Shown in pieces: positions 31,555 through 40,973 of a stretch of 64,000 nt of DNA. Origin of the DNA: Yponomeuta sedellus (lineage: Eukaryota > Arthropoda > Insecta > Lepidoptera > Yponomeutidae); contig OW203736.1 of assembly GCA_934045075.1 (NCBI GenBank), positions 1,098,591 through 1,162,590 on the forward strand. The letters are read 5' to 3'. Every line of letters begins with the position of its first letter. Positions within the stretch are counted from its first letter, which is position 1. The notes under the pieces are model-generated. The model was given only the letters and a program-made list of their open reading frames with translations, made no database searches and had not been told where the DNA came from. A program made the translations under genes and the position numbers.

Positions 31555-31800
31555 TCTGAACCAAAGGACCCCAACATTATGGCAGCATTGCCACGCTGCA
31601 CCGCCAAAGAGACCCGTTGGCCAATACACGCACCGGAGCTTCAGTCAAGACCACAGTCCCTTATCCATAAGGGCACCATACTTTTGACACTTGAGCCTTG
31701 CTGCCATTTCGGAAGAAGCACCGGGAATAATAGCAGTTGCGGACAAGTGCGAGGGAGCAAATGTACATACGCAAGTTGCGACCCATTTTTTCATTTCCTA
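31555..31800 (-). pseudogene. Decayed copy of the 28.6-kb LINE domain
   Basis: CCAAAGGACCCCAACATTAT, GCAGCATTGCCACGCTGCAC and CAGTCAAGACCACAGTCCCT align with the same positions of 28,620-28,740. The frame is lost by several indels. Confidence 0.6.
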
Positions 31801-31944
31801 CTTCACCTTTGACGGAACAAGTCTAGTACTTAGGTACCGACAGTTATCGTTTCCCGAAAATGTTTAATTAATCCTATTTTAATCTGATCAGCTTCATTTA
31901 TACAGTTTTAAAATAAATACATTATTTTTGAACGCCTAATAGAA

Positions 31945-32275
31945 CCGAGCGATTGGAATCAATCACTAGGATTAAGCAACAACAGGCGCGGTCAGGTGCT
32001 GAATGGGTGGCCATCCCGTGACTACCGCTAGTGGCATTTTTTCCTAGCGCATCCGTGCTTCGCAAAGTTGGTGCTGACTTACATGAAATGGCAGTCCTTA
32101 AGCGATGTCAGAGGTTATTGGTCGGCTTGATAACTTCTGACAGTAAGGCCCGCCCCTGTCTTACAATCCTCCACCAACCCGGACTTGGCGCCCTTGGTGG
32201 AGTATGGCCTAACCTTCCTGCGAAGCAGGAAGAGACCCGTGCCCTAGCAGTGTGGGGACATACAAAGGGTTAATT
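31945..32275 (+). mobile_element. S5-I SINE
   Basis: Head GAGCGATTGGAATCAATCAC, 5S box AAGCAACAACAGGCGCGGTC, full body and a 3' end at GGGGACATACAAAGGGTTAA. Confidence 0.85.
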
Positions 32276-32279
32276 ACGT

Positions 32280-32540
32280 ATTATTATTTATTTAACAAGA
32301 ACCTTAAATTCCAATATCAGTCGAAAAACGGGCACGTGCGTGGTAAGGGCTCGTTTACGTGAACATTGAAGATCAGTGACATATCAGGGTTAATGATTTA
32401 ATCGCACAAGTGTCTGCAAGAAACACAAGATGTTGTATGTAAATAGCACGTACCTATTTGTTTTACTTGTTGCTATTGATTACTTACAGATGATTTAGTA
32501 GCCTGCGTCGGTTTACTAAATAAATACGCGTAGATAATTT
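32280..32540. other. No feature recognised
   Basis: AT-rich spacer. Confidence 0.3.
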
Positions 32541-32705
32541 AAAGGAAAACTGGGGTACGTCCACTCGGATTACAGAAACCGATTACAGTCGCAACGGATC
32601 ACATCAAACTAAGCAATATATTCCACTCGGATCATGTGATCCGAATGGACTAAATTTTTATTACATTTTTTTCCATTCAGATCACATCATTAATCTTAGT
32701 AGAAG
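32541..32705. repeat. GATC-rich palindromic repeat, reversed copy
   Basis: AAAGGAAAACTGGGGTACGT to ATCACATCATTAATCTTAGT. It faces the copy at 32,846-32,967, forming an inverted pair with about 140 bases between. Confidence 0.7.
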
Positions 32706-32845
32706 GGTAATCTATATTTTTGAATAAATAAAATACAATACATTTTCTTAGAGTAACTATTGTTCTATTAATTTAAAATCAGCATCAAGAATCACAAAAA
32801 TCAAGGTTTTTATACATGATTATTACCGCAAACTTCCTACTTAGA

Positions 32846-32967
32846 TTAATGGTGTGATCCGAATGGAAAAAATCTAGTCAAAAATGTAGACCAATCGGAT
32901 CACATGATCCGAGTGGAATGTTTGCTTGGTTTAATGTGATCCGTTGCGACTGTGATCCGAAAACTGC
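32846..32967. repeat. GATC-rich palindromic repeat
   Basis: GATTAATGGTGTGATCCGAA, then CAATCGGATCACATGATCCG and CGACTGTGATCCGAAAACTG. Confidence 0.7.
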
Positions 32968-33167
32968 ACGTAGATAGATAATATATTCTTAATTGTACGT
33001 AAGTCAGAAAATACATCTGATGCCCATATTATTCATTACCCACATGATGTGTTATATCAAGATAAGTAACGAGTTACACATTAGGTAGGTAATACGTTTA
33101 TTTGTCCATACACAGTTACGTTGAATGATTTGTATATTTATTTATGATACAATAAAATTTATAGATT

Positions 33168-33300
33168 GCCTCGTTAGTCTAGCGGTTATGCGTTTGACGG
33201 GTTCGGTTATCCAGAGGTCGTGGATGCGACTCTCGGTGGAAGCCACCGTACATGACAGTAAAATAAAGCGTTATTGAGGTAAGTTCGTGATCGTGTATTT
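33168..33300 (+). mobile_element. tRNA-like SINE
   Basis: TGCCTCGTTAGTCTAGCGGT (A box TAGTCTAGCGG) and GAGGTCGTGGATGCGACTCT (mutated B box), then GTACATGACAGTAAAATAAA. Confidence 0.5.
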
Positions 33301-33341
33301 AGCCCTTAAGTATGTACGTAAAAACAAGTATGGCAGATTCT

Positions 33342-33515
33342 GTACATACATAACCTCACGCCTGTAACCCAGAGGGGTAGGCAGAGACCAGGGACTGCCA
33401 CTTTCCACGATCCTGACAGATCACCTTCACTTCATCTACGTTCATAAGTCCTTGCATGCACGCACGCCGGTTCCGGGTACTTTCATCTTCCTCTTTGCTA
33501 ATACATCCCCGATGC
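33342..33515 (-). mobile_element. RTE-a LINE 3' end, minus strand
   Basis: The minus frame reads STRNRRACMQGLMNVDEVKV, then [20 protein letters not shown] and stop. Well kept but only ~60 codons. Confidence 0.78.
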
Positions 33516-33604
33516 AGATGCTGTGTTCCATCAGTCCTTAATGAATGGTCCGATTTTGACAATATCTTATCTATTCGTTGTATTTGCGCGACTATAAGCT
33601 ATAC

Positions 33605-33770
33605 TGAGCAGCCGAAAAGGGTAGCGGCCACGGACCACATGGAAAAGGAGGCCAAGTGGATCGGCACTAGCTGGCCCGAATTGGAAGCTGCCGCGAACCA
33701 CCGTGAGAAGTGGAAATCTGTGGTTAAGCCCTATGCTCCGCTAGGAGTTAAAGAAGAAGAAGCTATATGA
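33605..33770 (+). mobile_element. RTE-e LINE 3' end
   Basis: The plus frame reads QPKRVAATDHMEKEAKWIG, then TSWPELEAAANHREKWKSVV and KPYAPLG; the (K/E)W...A.(N/D)R..W spacing is that of RTE C-termini. It ends in a GAAGAAGAAG tail. Confidence 0.55.
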
Positions 33771-33861
33771 AGTCTGCATAAATCTAATAAAAAAAATGAA
33801 GTTACAAAAAGGCAAACGAAAAACTGTAATAAAAAATAACTTACAACTGGACTTTATTCTT

Positions 33862-33980
33862 TTTAATGCACTGACCCGTGCGAAGGACAATTTTAAAAAC
33901 TAACCGTGCTCTGGCACGGTTAACCAGAGGTCGCAGGTTCGAGTCCCGGCACGGGTGGAATTTTTAGCCTTAAATAGGTT
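33862..33980 (+). mobile_element. TL element, mini copy
   Basis: Inverted tail (TATTCTTTTTAATGCACTGA), then the core from its anticodon stem (GCTCTGGCACGG) through GGTTCGAGTCCCGG, forward tail CCTTAAATAGGTTTTTATAA. Leader missing. Confidence 0.75.
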
Positions 33981-33999
33981 TTTATAACAACTAAACTGC

Positions 34000-34710
34000 T
34001 GATCATTAACTAGGTACTAAGCAGGCGTGACTCAATTTATATAATTAACCTAGGTTGGTTTTTTTCCAATTTAGTTATATCGATCCATTTCTTTTTCCAT
34101 CGTAACACGGCCTTAGATGCTCAGACCTGAGATATCCGCACTTAGCCTCATAGTGGCCGTTTCAAAACTAGGTTTTCCTCGCGATGTTTTCCTTCACATA
34201 TTACGTATCAGATGACACAGCCTTGCAGCAAAAAAATCGACATCGGCCTCTACAATTGATGACGCGCCTCTTCAACAAACATCATTTCTTATTGAAACAA
34301 TAGCTGAACAACTGCGCGCCTCAATCAGCCACAATGGCGGGCCGATGTGTTTATTATATTTGGGCCCGATATTGAGACGCCTTGGCGCCGAACTTCGTTC
34401 AGCAGCTCTTTTATTCAATAGGCTATTTGACAGGTTTCTGAAAACAAACTTAAGTTTTTCGTTAGTGTTTAATAAGTGCTCAGAAAGTGATAATTTTAAA
34501 AACTTTCGTGTCCCTATCTAAAAAAAAAAACAAATATAAATATTTTTCCGCTTTCGATAAAATTGCTAGAGATACAAAATTGTCAAGTTTTATCCTGTTT
34601 TTTGCAGTAATATTTTTTTTTATTGTTTTAAAACTCATAACTGATACAAATGTATAAAACATATACTTACCTATTTTTCACACTGTCAAATAGCCTATAA
34701 TTATTTCTCG
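34000..34710. other. No gene recognised; tSINE body trace
   Basis: 34,180-34,230 carries a reversed tSINE body (CGCGATGTTTTCCTTCACAT). Two GACAGGTTT/CACTGTCAAATAGCC blocks (34,430 and 34,680) form a loose inverted pair around 34,425-34,695. No exon support. Confidence 0.35.
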
Positions 34711-34712
34711 AA

Positions 34713-35098
34713 GCGCTCGTCTCCTAGTGGAACCGAGTGATTGGAATCAATGGTTAAGCAACAGCAAGCGCGGTCAGGTGCAGGATGGGTCCCTACTGCT
34801 GGAGGAAGGTTCTCTTCTTACATCGCAGGAAGGTAAGGCCATACTCCACCACAGGGACCATGTCCGGTTTTGTGGAGGATTGTAAGACAGTGGCGGGTTT
34901 TACTGTCAGAAGTTATCAAGCCGCTCATAAGGCCTGTGACATGGCTTAACGACTGCCATAACATGACAGCCAGCACCAACGGCTTAACGTGCCTTGCGAC
35001 GCAAGGAAGTTCGGAAGAATAACTTATAGACTCCCCACTGCTGAGGCACGGGAAGAGACCCGTGCCCTAGCAGTGGGACATACAAGGGTTGATATCGA
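34713..35098. mobile_element. S5-I SINE with inverted body
   Basis: Forward head (34,713-34,787: CGAGTGATTGGAATCAATGG to GTGCAGGATGGGT), then the body in reverse (34,788-35,015), then a forward 3' end (35,040-35,098: AAGAGACCCGTGCCCTAGCA to GGGTTGATATCGATA). The 3' end is present twice in opposite orientation. Confidence 0.8.
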
Positions 35099-35214
35099 TA
35101 CCAAAAAGTATATTACAGTAAAAGTAGATGTAAGATTAATAAGAGTTTCGTCATGCAGGTAGCGCTTTAGAACACTTTAGTTAGTTTTTATCCACTGTCG
35201 GGCAATGCCCGCTT

Positions 35215-35345
35215 CATGCAACCGAGAGTCAGTTGCTTCATCGTTCGCTCTGCGCTCTTCTCCAGGTCTTCCCTGCTGCCTTGTCAATGTGGTCGCGCCA
35301 CCTGGTGTCGGCCACCTGGTTCAACGTGCAGTCTTCGGTTGCCAC
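35215..35345 (-). mobile_element. RTE-type LINE 3' end, decayed
   Basis: The minus strand reads RWRDHIDKAAGKTWRRAQSE, an RTE C-terminal pattern, after which the frame is lost. Confidence 0.5.
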
Positions 35346-35462
35346 TCCAGTAGTTCGAATCCATCTTTCTTCCTCTTTTTGACAAATATAACCTGACCAT
35401 CTCCATTCCAAAGTAGCGACCGTTCTTGCGAAGTCCGGTTATTATAGTTTGCGTCGTCGTCA

Positions 35463-35697
35463 CGCTATACTAGCTGCTGGACATAGCCCTCCCCTAAAGA
35501 GCGCCGTTGTGCTATCATAGGGGCTAATGCCCATAATCCCCACGCTGGGCATGCGGGTTGGGGATCGCAGTTCGGTGGAATTGTACTGCAGGGGGCGCTG
35601 CTGCCCACCCCCCGGTGTGTGTCCCTTAGTCGCCTTTTACGACACCCGCGGAAAGAATTGGGTTGGTGCTATTCTCTAGGCCGACACCACACAGCAA
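35463..35697 (-). mobile_element. Internally deleted LINE derivative (5' module + RTE-b end)
   Basis: Minus strand: GTGTGGTGTCGGCCTAGAGA, CGCGGGTGTCGTAAAAGGCG, GGGGTGGGCAGCAGCGCCCC, GGGATTATGGGCATTA, then the RTE-b 3' end (GGGGAGGGCTATGTCCAGCA). Copies with the same join occur at 36,161 and 56,135. Confidence 0.72.
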
Positions 35698-35739
35698 ATA
35701 GTTTGCGTCCTAGGGCGTAATTATTCACACCAAATTCCG

Positions 35740-35870
35740 TCGGAATCCTGACGTTTTCGATAGCAATTAGTATAGAATTTGATAGTTATGCGATTGTAAT
35801 CGATTAGGATTTGGAGCGCCTTACAAAGGAGCCGATATCAGTGTTCCGCATGCGATCTTTAATGGAGATC
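35740..35870 (+). repeat. F-family dispersed repeat
   Basis: TTAGTATAGAATTTGATAGT, GCGATTGTAATCGATTAGGA, GGAGCCGATATCAG. Related to 5,200-5,300. Confidence 0.45.
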
Positions 35871-35871
35871 A

Positions 35872-36160
35872 AACAAACAAACACACACACACATACATAC
35901 TCACACATGAATCTATACAGTCTGCAATCATGATGTTTACACCTAACTCCAATATTGCGTTTGCTTGAATTTTGTAATTCAAAGTTAGTTTGTTTGATTT
36001 TATTTTATGTTTCTCTAGAATCTGTAAATAATAATGCCTGTCTCCAAGTTACATTAGTTTAAAATAAGCCCGTAATTGACCAAAGATAATCTGCAGCGAA
36101 ATCAGTAACAAACAAAACTAGTGTTAATATTAATTAATTAGTGCTGTGGGTTTTGTTTGC
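35872..36160. other. No gene; short (CA/TA) simple repeat
   Basis: ACAAACACACACACACATAC near 35,876-35,900; the remainder is AT-rich and unassigned. Confidence 0.4.
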
Positions 36161-36416
36161 TGTGTGGTGTCGTCTCACCAACCCAAATTCTTCCCGCGGG
36201 TATCGTAAAAAGCGACTAAGGGACAGAAACCGGGGGGTGGGCAGCAGCGCCCCCTGCAGTACAATTCCACCAAACTGCGATCCCCAACCCGCATGCCCAG
36301 CGCGAGGATTATAGGCATTACCCACCAATGATGTCACAACCTTGCGCTATGGCGCTCATTAGGGGAGGGCTATGTCCAGCAGTAGACTAATATAGCCTGA
36401 AGAAGAAGAAGAAGTG
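36161..36416 (+). mobile_element. Internally deleted LINE derivative, plus strand
   Basis: GTGTGGTGTCGTCTCACCAA to CAATGATGTCACAACCTTGC, then GCTATGGCGCTCATTAGGGG and a GAAGAAGAAG tail. It forms an inverted pair with 35,463-35,697 (about 460 bases apart). Confidence 0.75.
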
Positions 36417-36419
36417 GGT

Positions 36420-36824
36420 TTTGCAAATAAATATAATAAAAAGATACAGAGCATCGCTCGCTCCCATCTCTCGCTTGAACCTCGCAATATTAAGAACCGG
36501 TACCACAGGGTAAAGCCACGACCATTTGCCATTATGCCAGCTTTAATTAATGCAGTGATAGTGCAACGCTTGCACAGTGCACTAATTTTCCTACACGTAA
36601 GACACGCAAAACCCTAAGCCTTATTACCTCTCACCTTAAGATCGAATTTCAGCCTCTCACTTTTAATAAAAGCCATTATGCATTGACGTCACTGTTATGA
36701 GGAAAACCAAGATAATTGTATCAATCACGGACGTAATGGCTGCCTCTGTCGGGCGCCCATCATCTCGAGCCAATGCAAGGGATTAAATGCATTTCTTTAT
36801 TGTATATTTATCGTTTCCGTAGCG
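36420..36824. other. No feature recognised
   Basis: An open plus frame of 67 codons (36,414-36,617) has no splice or homology support. Confidence 0.3.
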
Positions 36825-36925
36825 CTTGAAATTGTCAATCCGTTGTGGGCACGCGTGGTTATAAAGCCCATACTATCTCTCTCTATCTGAGAGAAGGCTT
36901 GTGTCCTGTAGTTGAAATAGATCAC
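36825..36925 (+). mobile_element. tSINE body and end fragment
   Basis: GCGCTTGAAATTGTCAATCC, GTGGGCACGCGTGGTTATAA, AGAGAAGGCTTGTGTCCTG. Confidence 0.55.
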
Positions 36926-36929
36926 AATG

Positions 36930-37190
36930 ACTCAGCTATACGTCATAATGCTCTAATTAAATATTTATAGGGAGATCTTAAATTAAATCTCATTCGCTAT
37001 CTTCAAGGTGAAAAGACATTTTAAGGCTCTTTAAATATAATGGAAATCATATGGTATTAATGGATCGCTTCAAGCTATTAGTTAATTTGCTTCTAGGCAA
37101 AAGGGTACCTATTTGAACACCTCAGATAATTAGGTGTCCTTATGAAGTTTTCCTTCACTATAATTTCACATTAATATACATGGCTTACAA
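36930..37190. other. No feature recognised
   Basis: AT-rich spacer before the TL palindrome. Confidence 0.3.
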
Positions 37191-37206
37191 AATAAGTCAT
37201 TTTTTA

Positions 37207-37439
37207 AAAACCTATTTAGAGGCTAAAAATTTCACCCATGCCGGGATTCGAACCCGCAACCTCTGGCTATCCGTACCAGCGCTCTACCAATTGATTGAGC
37301 TACCAATTGGTAGAGCGCTGGTACGGATAGCCAGAGGTTGCGGGTTCGAATCCCGGCATGGGTGAAATTTTTAGCCTCTAAATAGGTTTTTAAATTTGTT
37401 CCTTAGCACGGGTTAGTGCATTAAAAATAAAAATAGTGA
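37207..37439 (+). mobile_element. TL palindrome with 13-bp target duplication
   Basis: Flanked by AAGTCATTTTTTA at 37194-37206 and 37440-37452. An inverted core-plus-tail is followed by a 10-base spacer (37,294-37,303) and the same sequence forward, arms about 90 bases and practically perfect. The forward arm continues with the full tail (GTTCCTTAGCACGGGTTAGT to AAAATAGTG). Both tRNA-like halves keep the B box GGTTCGAATCC. Confidence 0.9.
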
Positions 37440-37602
37440 AGTCATTTTTTATTTTAACTAATATGTTATCAGATACACAACAAAGTTGTATTTAAAGTCA
37501 ATATAGACTTTTCATAAGATTCGAATAGGTATAAAGCTTAAAAGTTGAACGGTACCATTGCCTATTATTGGGTACTATTATAAGGCTCTTACTATTTTTG
37601 AA

Positions 37603-37727
37603 CTAAAACTGACGACGCGCTCAGTCTCTGCTTACCATGATTAAGCTCTGCGAATCGGAGCGGAACCTGGTCGGACTTTTCCGATATAACAACACCCGTA
37701 AGTAAATCCGGACTAAAAGTCTACAAG
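37603..37727 (-). repeat. K-family repeat, reversed
   Basis: GTCTCTGCTTACCATGATTA to CCGGACTAAAAGTCTACA. See 28,165-28,300. Confidence 0.7.
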
Positions 37728-37917
37728 GCTCTTACTAATAAACCGTTTAAGCCTGGTATAGTTGCACAGTGCTTTGTTCACATCATTTGAATGTAATTTT
37801 CAGTTGGAAGAAAAGAGACAAAACACTGCAAAGTTATACAATACTTACACCAAGTTTATTAGTAAGTATTTATGTGTCTGTTTAACACACACTACAAGGT
37901 ATCCTAGTTTAGGATCA

Positions 37918-38258
37918 GAGTGCTTAGTGCGAGTTTGACAGATCCAATCGAATAACTTTACTACCGCGTTAATCGAGCATCGAGTAGTGAGTATGAGTAA
38001 GTTAACCGTTCGAACCTCAGATCATATTTTTGTGTTCTGAGGTTCGAACTGACAAAACGCTGTCACAGTACAACTCGCACTCGCGTTTATTCATGTTTTG
38101 GCTGGTAAACGTGTTCATTTCTCAACGTAAACCATTACATTTCGCACTCAGCAATTTTAATTTCCATACTTGTCGCTAGGTGGCGCTTCCTCGACGCCAT
38201 AGAAATATGAGTTTACGTTAACGCGATCGAGTAGTTAAAAAACTCGCACTAAGCACTC
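37918..38258. mobile_element. MITE, 341 bp, 18-bp perfect terminal inverted repeats
   Basis: Left GAGTGCTTAGTGCGAGTT (37918-37935) and right AACTCGCACTAAGCACTC (38241-38258) are exact reverse complements. An inner hairpin has 14-base arms GTTCGAACCTCAGA / TCTGAGGTTCGAAC (38008-38021, 38036-38049). No target duplication is certain (TCA or CA possible). No ORF. Confidence 0.8.
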
Positions 38259-38330
38259 AGGGCAAGTTATGTGAATGTTCCTGATATACTACAGTACAAC
38301 TCAAATCAAATATTATAAACAGTAACAATA

Positions 38331-38530
38331 GTACATACAGGCACATACATTGCTTCTGGCCCCACACTAGGATACCCTGTGTCGTGGGAACCAGATACAA
38401 CGATATCACAAATAAGTAAACATCTAAGACCTGGAGGTTTTTTTTTGTCCCCAGCCGGGGTTCGAACCCGGGACCGCTTGCAAGGTAGGCAGATGCGATA
38501 CACCGCTGCGCAACAGAAGTCGTCAGTAAA
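38331..38530 (-). mobile_element. tSINE (GTTGCGCAGCGG head), minus strand
   Basis: Minus strand: GACGACTTCTGTTGCGCAGC, anticodon region CTGCCTACCTTGCAAG, B box CCGGGTTCGAACCCC, then CCAGGTCTTAGATGTTTACT and CAGGGTATCCTAGTGTGGGG. Confidence 0.83.
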
Positions 38531-38534
38531 ATGA

Positions 38535-38975
38535 AATGCTCTGTGTTGTCCTAACAGCTTTAACAGCTGAGTTGACATCGACCTGTCCTTTTTACGTAAC
38601 AGTGACAAAGTGTGTTTATTTATTGTCTGGGGCAATAAATCAAGCGTATACGACGTGGAGTAGATGTAAACACACGATGAGCAAACTACTGTACCTATTA
38701 GATGTGAACAAATAACGTGATAAAAAATTTGGACAAATTTAAATTTATAATTGGAAAAATAGGTTTTTAAAAATTGGACAAATTTGTTTCTTAATTTGAG
38801 GTGGGGCCTGGGCGTAACAGGGTGTTGCTGAAATAGTTTTTTTTTTAAATAAAAAACTTGGTTTGTTTGTACAAAGGAGGTTAAGTATAAAAACACGAGT
38901 ATTCGAAAGTACTCTTCAGAGGCAGTTCAATCGTTTCTCTCATTACCGCAGACCGTTTAAACTGCCGACTATTTA
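38535..38975. other. No feature recognised
   Basis: AT-rich; a stray TL tail fragment (AAAATAGGTTTTTAAAAATT) at 38,756-38,775. Confidence 0.35.
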
Positions 38976-38989
38976 AAAGGAATGTTTTA

Positions 38990-39149
38990 AAAACCTATTT
39001 ATTGAGCTCAATTGGTAGAGCGCTGGTACGGATAGCCAGAGGTTGCGGGTTCGAATCCCGGCATGGGTGAAAAATTTTTAGCCTCTAAATAGGTTTTTAA
39101 ATTTGTTCCTTAGCACGAGTTAGTGCATTAAAAATAAAAATAGTGTAAT
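38990..39149 (+). mobile_element. TL element, 5'-foldback, 13-bp target duplication
   Basis: AAGGAATGTTTTA lies at 38977-38989 and 39150-39162. The insert begins with about 12 bases of inverted tail (AAAACCTATTTA), fused directly to the core at TTGAGCTCAATTGGTAGAGC. It continues through a GGTTCGAATCC B box, the full tail and AAAATAGTGTA. Confidence 0.88.
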
Positions 39150-39339
39150 AAGGAATGTTTTATAAAAATAGGATATTACTTAAAATATCGAACCAAAATT
39201 AATGTTTTTTTTTCAGTGTATATAGTATAATGGTGTACACACATTACGTACATACTCCAAATACACTCACATTCATTTCATGTAATTATGTTTCGATTTT
39301 ACTGTATTAAAGAATATACACTCATACATACAAAGAGCG

Positions 39340-39490
39340 GTGGCAGTGGAGCGGTAGAGCGGCGGCTTCTCAATCGAAAGGTCAGGGGTTCGAATCCCGG
39401 CATGTACCAATGACCTTGTTTTCTAAGCTATGTTCATTTGTAAAATTTTAGTGGCAATACCTCTCGCTAACAGTGTAGGAGAACATCGAA
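39340..39490 (+). mobile_element. tSINE (GGTGGCAGTGGAGCGG head)
   Basis: GTGGCAGTGGAGCGGTAGAG, CTTCTCAATCGAAAGGTCAG, B box GGGTTCGAATCCCGGC, GTACCAATGACCTTGTTTTC, then GTGGCAATACCTCTCGCTAA. It meets the next SINE tail-to-tail. Confidence 0.78.
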
Positions 39491-39499
39491 GAATAGATA

Positions 39500-39705
39500 A
39501 CATAACATTTACATACAAGCACATATCTACATTGCTTCTGGCCCCACACTAGGATACACTGTGTCGTGGGAACCAGAAACAACGACATCACAAACATGTA
39601 AACACCCAAGACCTGGGTTTTTTTTTGTCCCCAGCCGGGGTTCGAAACCGGGACCTCTCGCATGGTAGGCAGATGCGCTACCGCTGCGCCACAGAGGTCG
39701 TCAAG
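39500..39705 (-). mobile_element. tSINE (GTGGCGCAGCGG head), minus strand, full
   Basis: Minus strand: GACGACCTCTGTGGCGCAGC, CTGCCTACCATGCGAGAGGT, B box CCGGTTTCGAACCCC, A-run, body to GGGGCCAGAAGCAATGTAGA. Best-preserved member of this head type in the window. Confidence 0.85.
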
Positions 39706-39795
39706 GAGGAGTTTCTTTGTCAGTTTCCTCTCCACATAATCTATTATTTTTTTAACTAACAGCTTTGACGTTCATTAAGAAAACATTTTGTTTTA

Positions 39796-39969
39796 TCTCT
39801 TTAATATAAAAATGAATCGCTGAATGTGTTGGTAAGCGCAAATCTCCAGAGCAGCTGAACCGATTTTGCTAATTCTTCTTTTAGAATATTCTTTGAAGTA
39901 CAAGGATGGTTCTTACGGAGAGAAAAAGAATCGACTCTTAGGCGGTACGAAGTTCGCTGAGCCAGCTAG
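39796..39969 (+). mobile_element. Helitron-like element (Lep1 type), first of a tandem pair
   Basis: Starts TCTCTTTAATATAAAAATGA after an A. Ends with hairpin GGCGGTACGAAGTTCGC and CTAG. 174 bp, no coding capacity; non-autonomous. Confidence 0.78.
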
Positions 39970-40157
39970 TCTTTAATACAGAAATTAATCGTCGAATGTG
40001 TTGGTAAGCGCAAATCTCGAGAGCAGCTGAAGCGATTTCGCTAACTCTTTTTTTAGAATATTCCTTGAAGTACGAGGATGGTTCTTACGGAGAGAAAAAT
40101 TAAAAAAACATTAAAGAATCGACTGTTAGGCGGTACGAAGTTCGCTGGGTCAGCTAG
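39970..40157 (+). mobile_element. Helitron-like element, second of a tandem pair
   Basis: Begins TCTTTAATACAGAAATTAAT immediately after CTAG of the first copy and ends GCTGGGTCAGCTAG followed by T. 188 bp. Head-to-tail tandems are known for Helitrons. Confidence 0.78.
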
Positions 40158-40334
40158 TAGTGAATAAAATTCTTTTGACTTTGACATTGACATCGTGAGA
40201 AAACTAGTGCCTGAAATTTAAAAACCTATTTAGAGGCTAAATGTTAAAATACCTCAGCGATGCCTCGTACAATGGTCCAACTATCAATCTGTTAATTTAC
40301 TGTTAACAGCTCTCATAGGATTATACCTACTATT

Positions 40335-40400
40335 TTTATTTTTAATGCACTAACCCGTGCTGAGTACAATTTTAAAAACCTATTTAGAGGCTAAAAAGCT
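40335..40400 (-). mobile_element. TL tail fragment
   Basis: CTATTTTTATTTTTAATGCA to CCTATTTAGAGGCTAAAAA. Another 25-base tail piece lies at 40,218-40,242. Confidence 0.6.
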
Positions 40401-40639
40401 CTCATATGTTTTGGAAGCACTTTGGAAGAAGGCTTGTTAGTGTATGGGAAACCGGAGTTACGTGCGGAAATCTAAAGTCTAACTAACTAATTAACATAGA
40501 GCTATGTCGCGTGAAAATAAACCCTTCCTCGGCAGAGGTCAAAGTTTGCCACTTGCTATGATATAGGTACGAGTTTGATTTATTTGAGCTACGCAGGTGC
40601 TAACAAAACGAATGTAACACGTTACGTCACCCAAAACAG

Positions 40640-40765
40640 TTTGAGAGTAGTATCATAGTATTTTCTAAGGTTAACACGAGCACTAGACACAATAAAAACA
40701 GTTTTGTGCCGAAACGTCGGAAAATTGTAAAAATGTAAAATAAACGAGTAAAATCCGTAAAAACT
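40640..40765. mobile_element. Penelope-like(?) 3' end with inverted 5' segment
   Basis: A reversed AACAGTTTTTATTGTGTCTA-type segment (40,650-40,707) faces a forward block GTGCCGAAACGTCGGAAAAT, then AATAAACGAGTAAAATCCG and AAACTGTTTTTATTATG. The same blocks at 43,370 are arranged in tandem instead. The GCCGAAACGTCGG motif is one I associate with Penelope-like elements; assignment is tentative. Confidence 0.4.
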
Positions 40766-40973
40766 GTTTTTATTATGAGTACATACGCGGCCGCTGACCG
40801 GTTGCGCAGGAGTCGATCCGTTGCCCAAGTTGGCCGTTACGTCACTCGGAGTCAGTCCATCTGTCTGTCTGCCGCTGAGGTAGTGACCGGCGGCTTAAGG
40901 CGCGTAATCGCTATCAACCTACATTTACATACCACCTCCAGGAGCATGTTGTGTGGACATTATTATTTATAAT

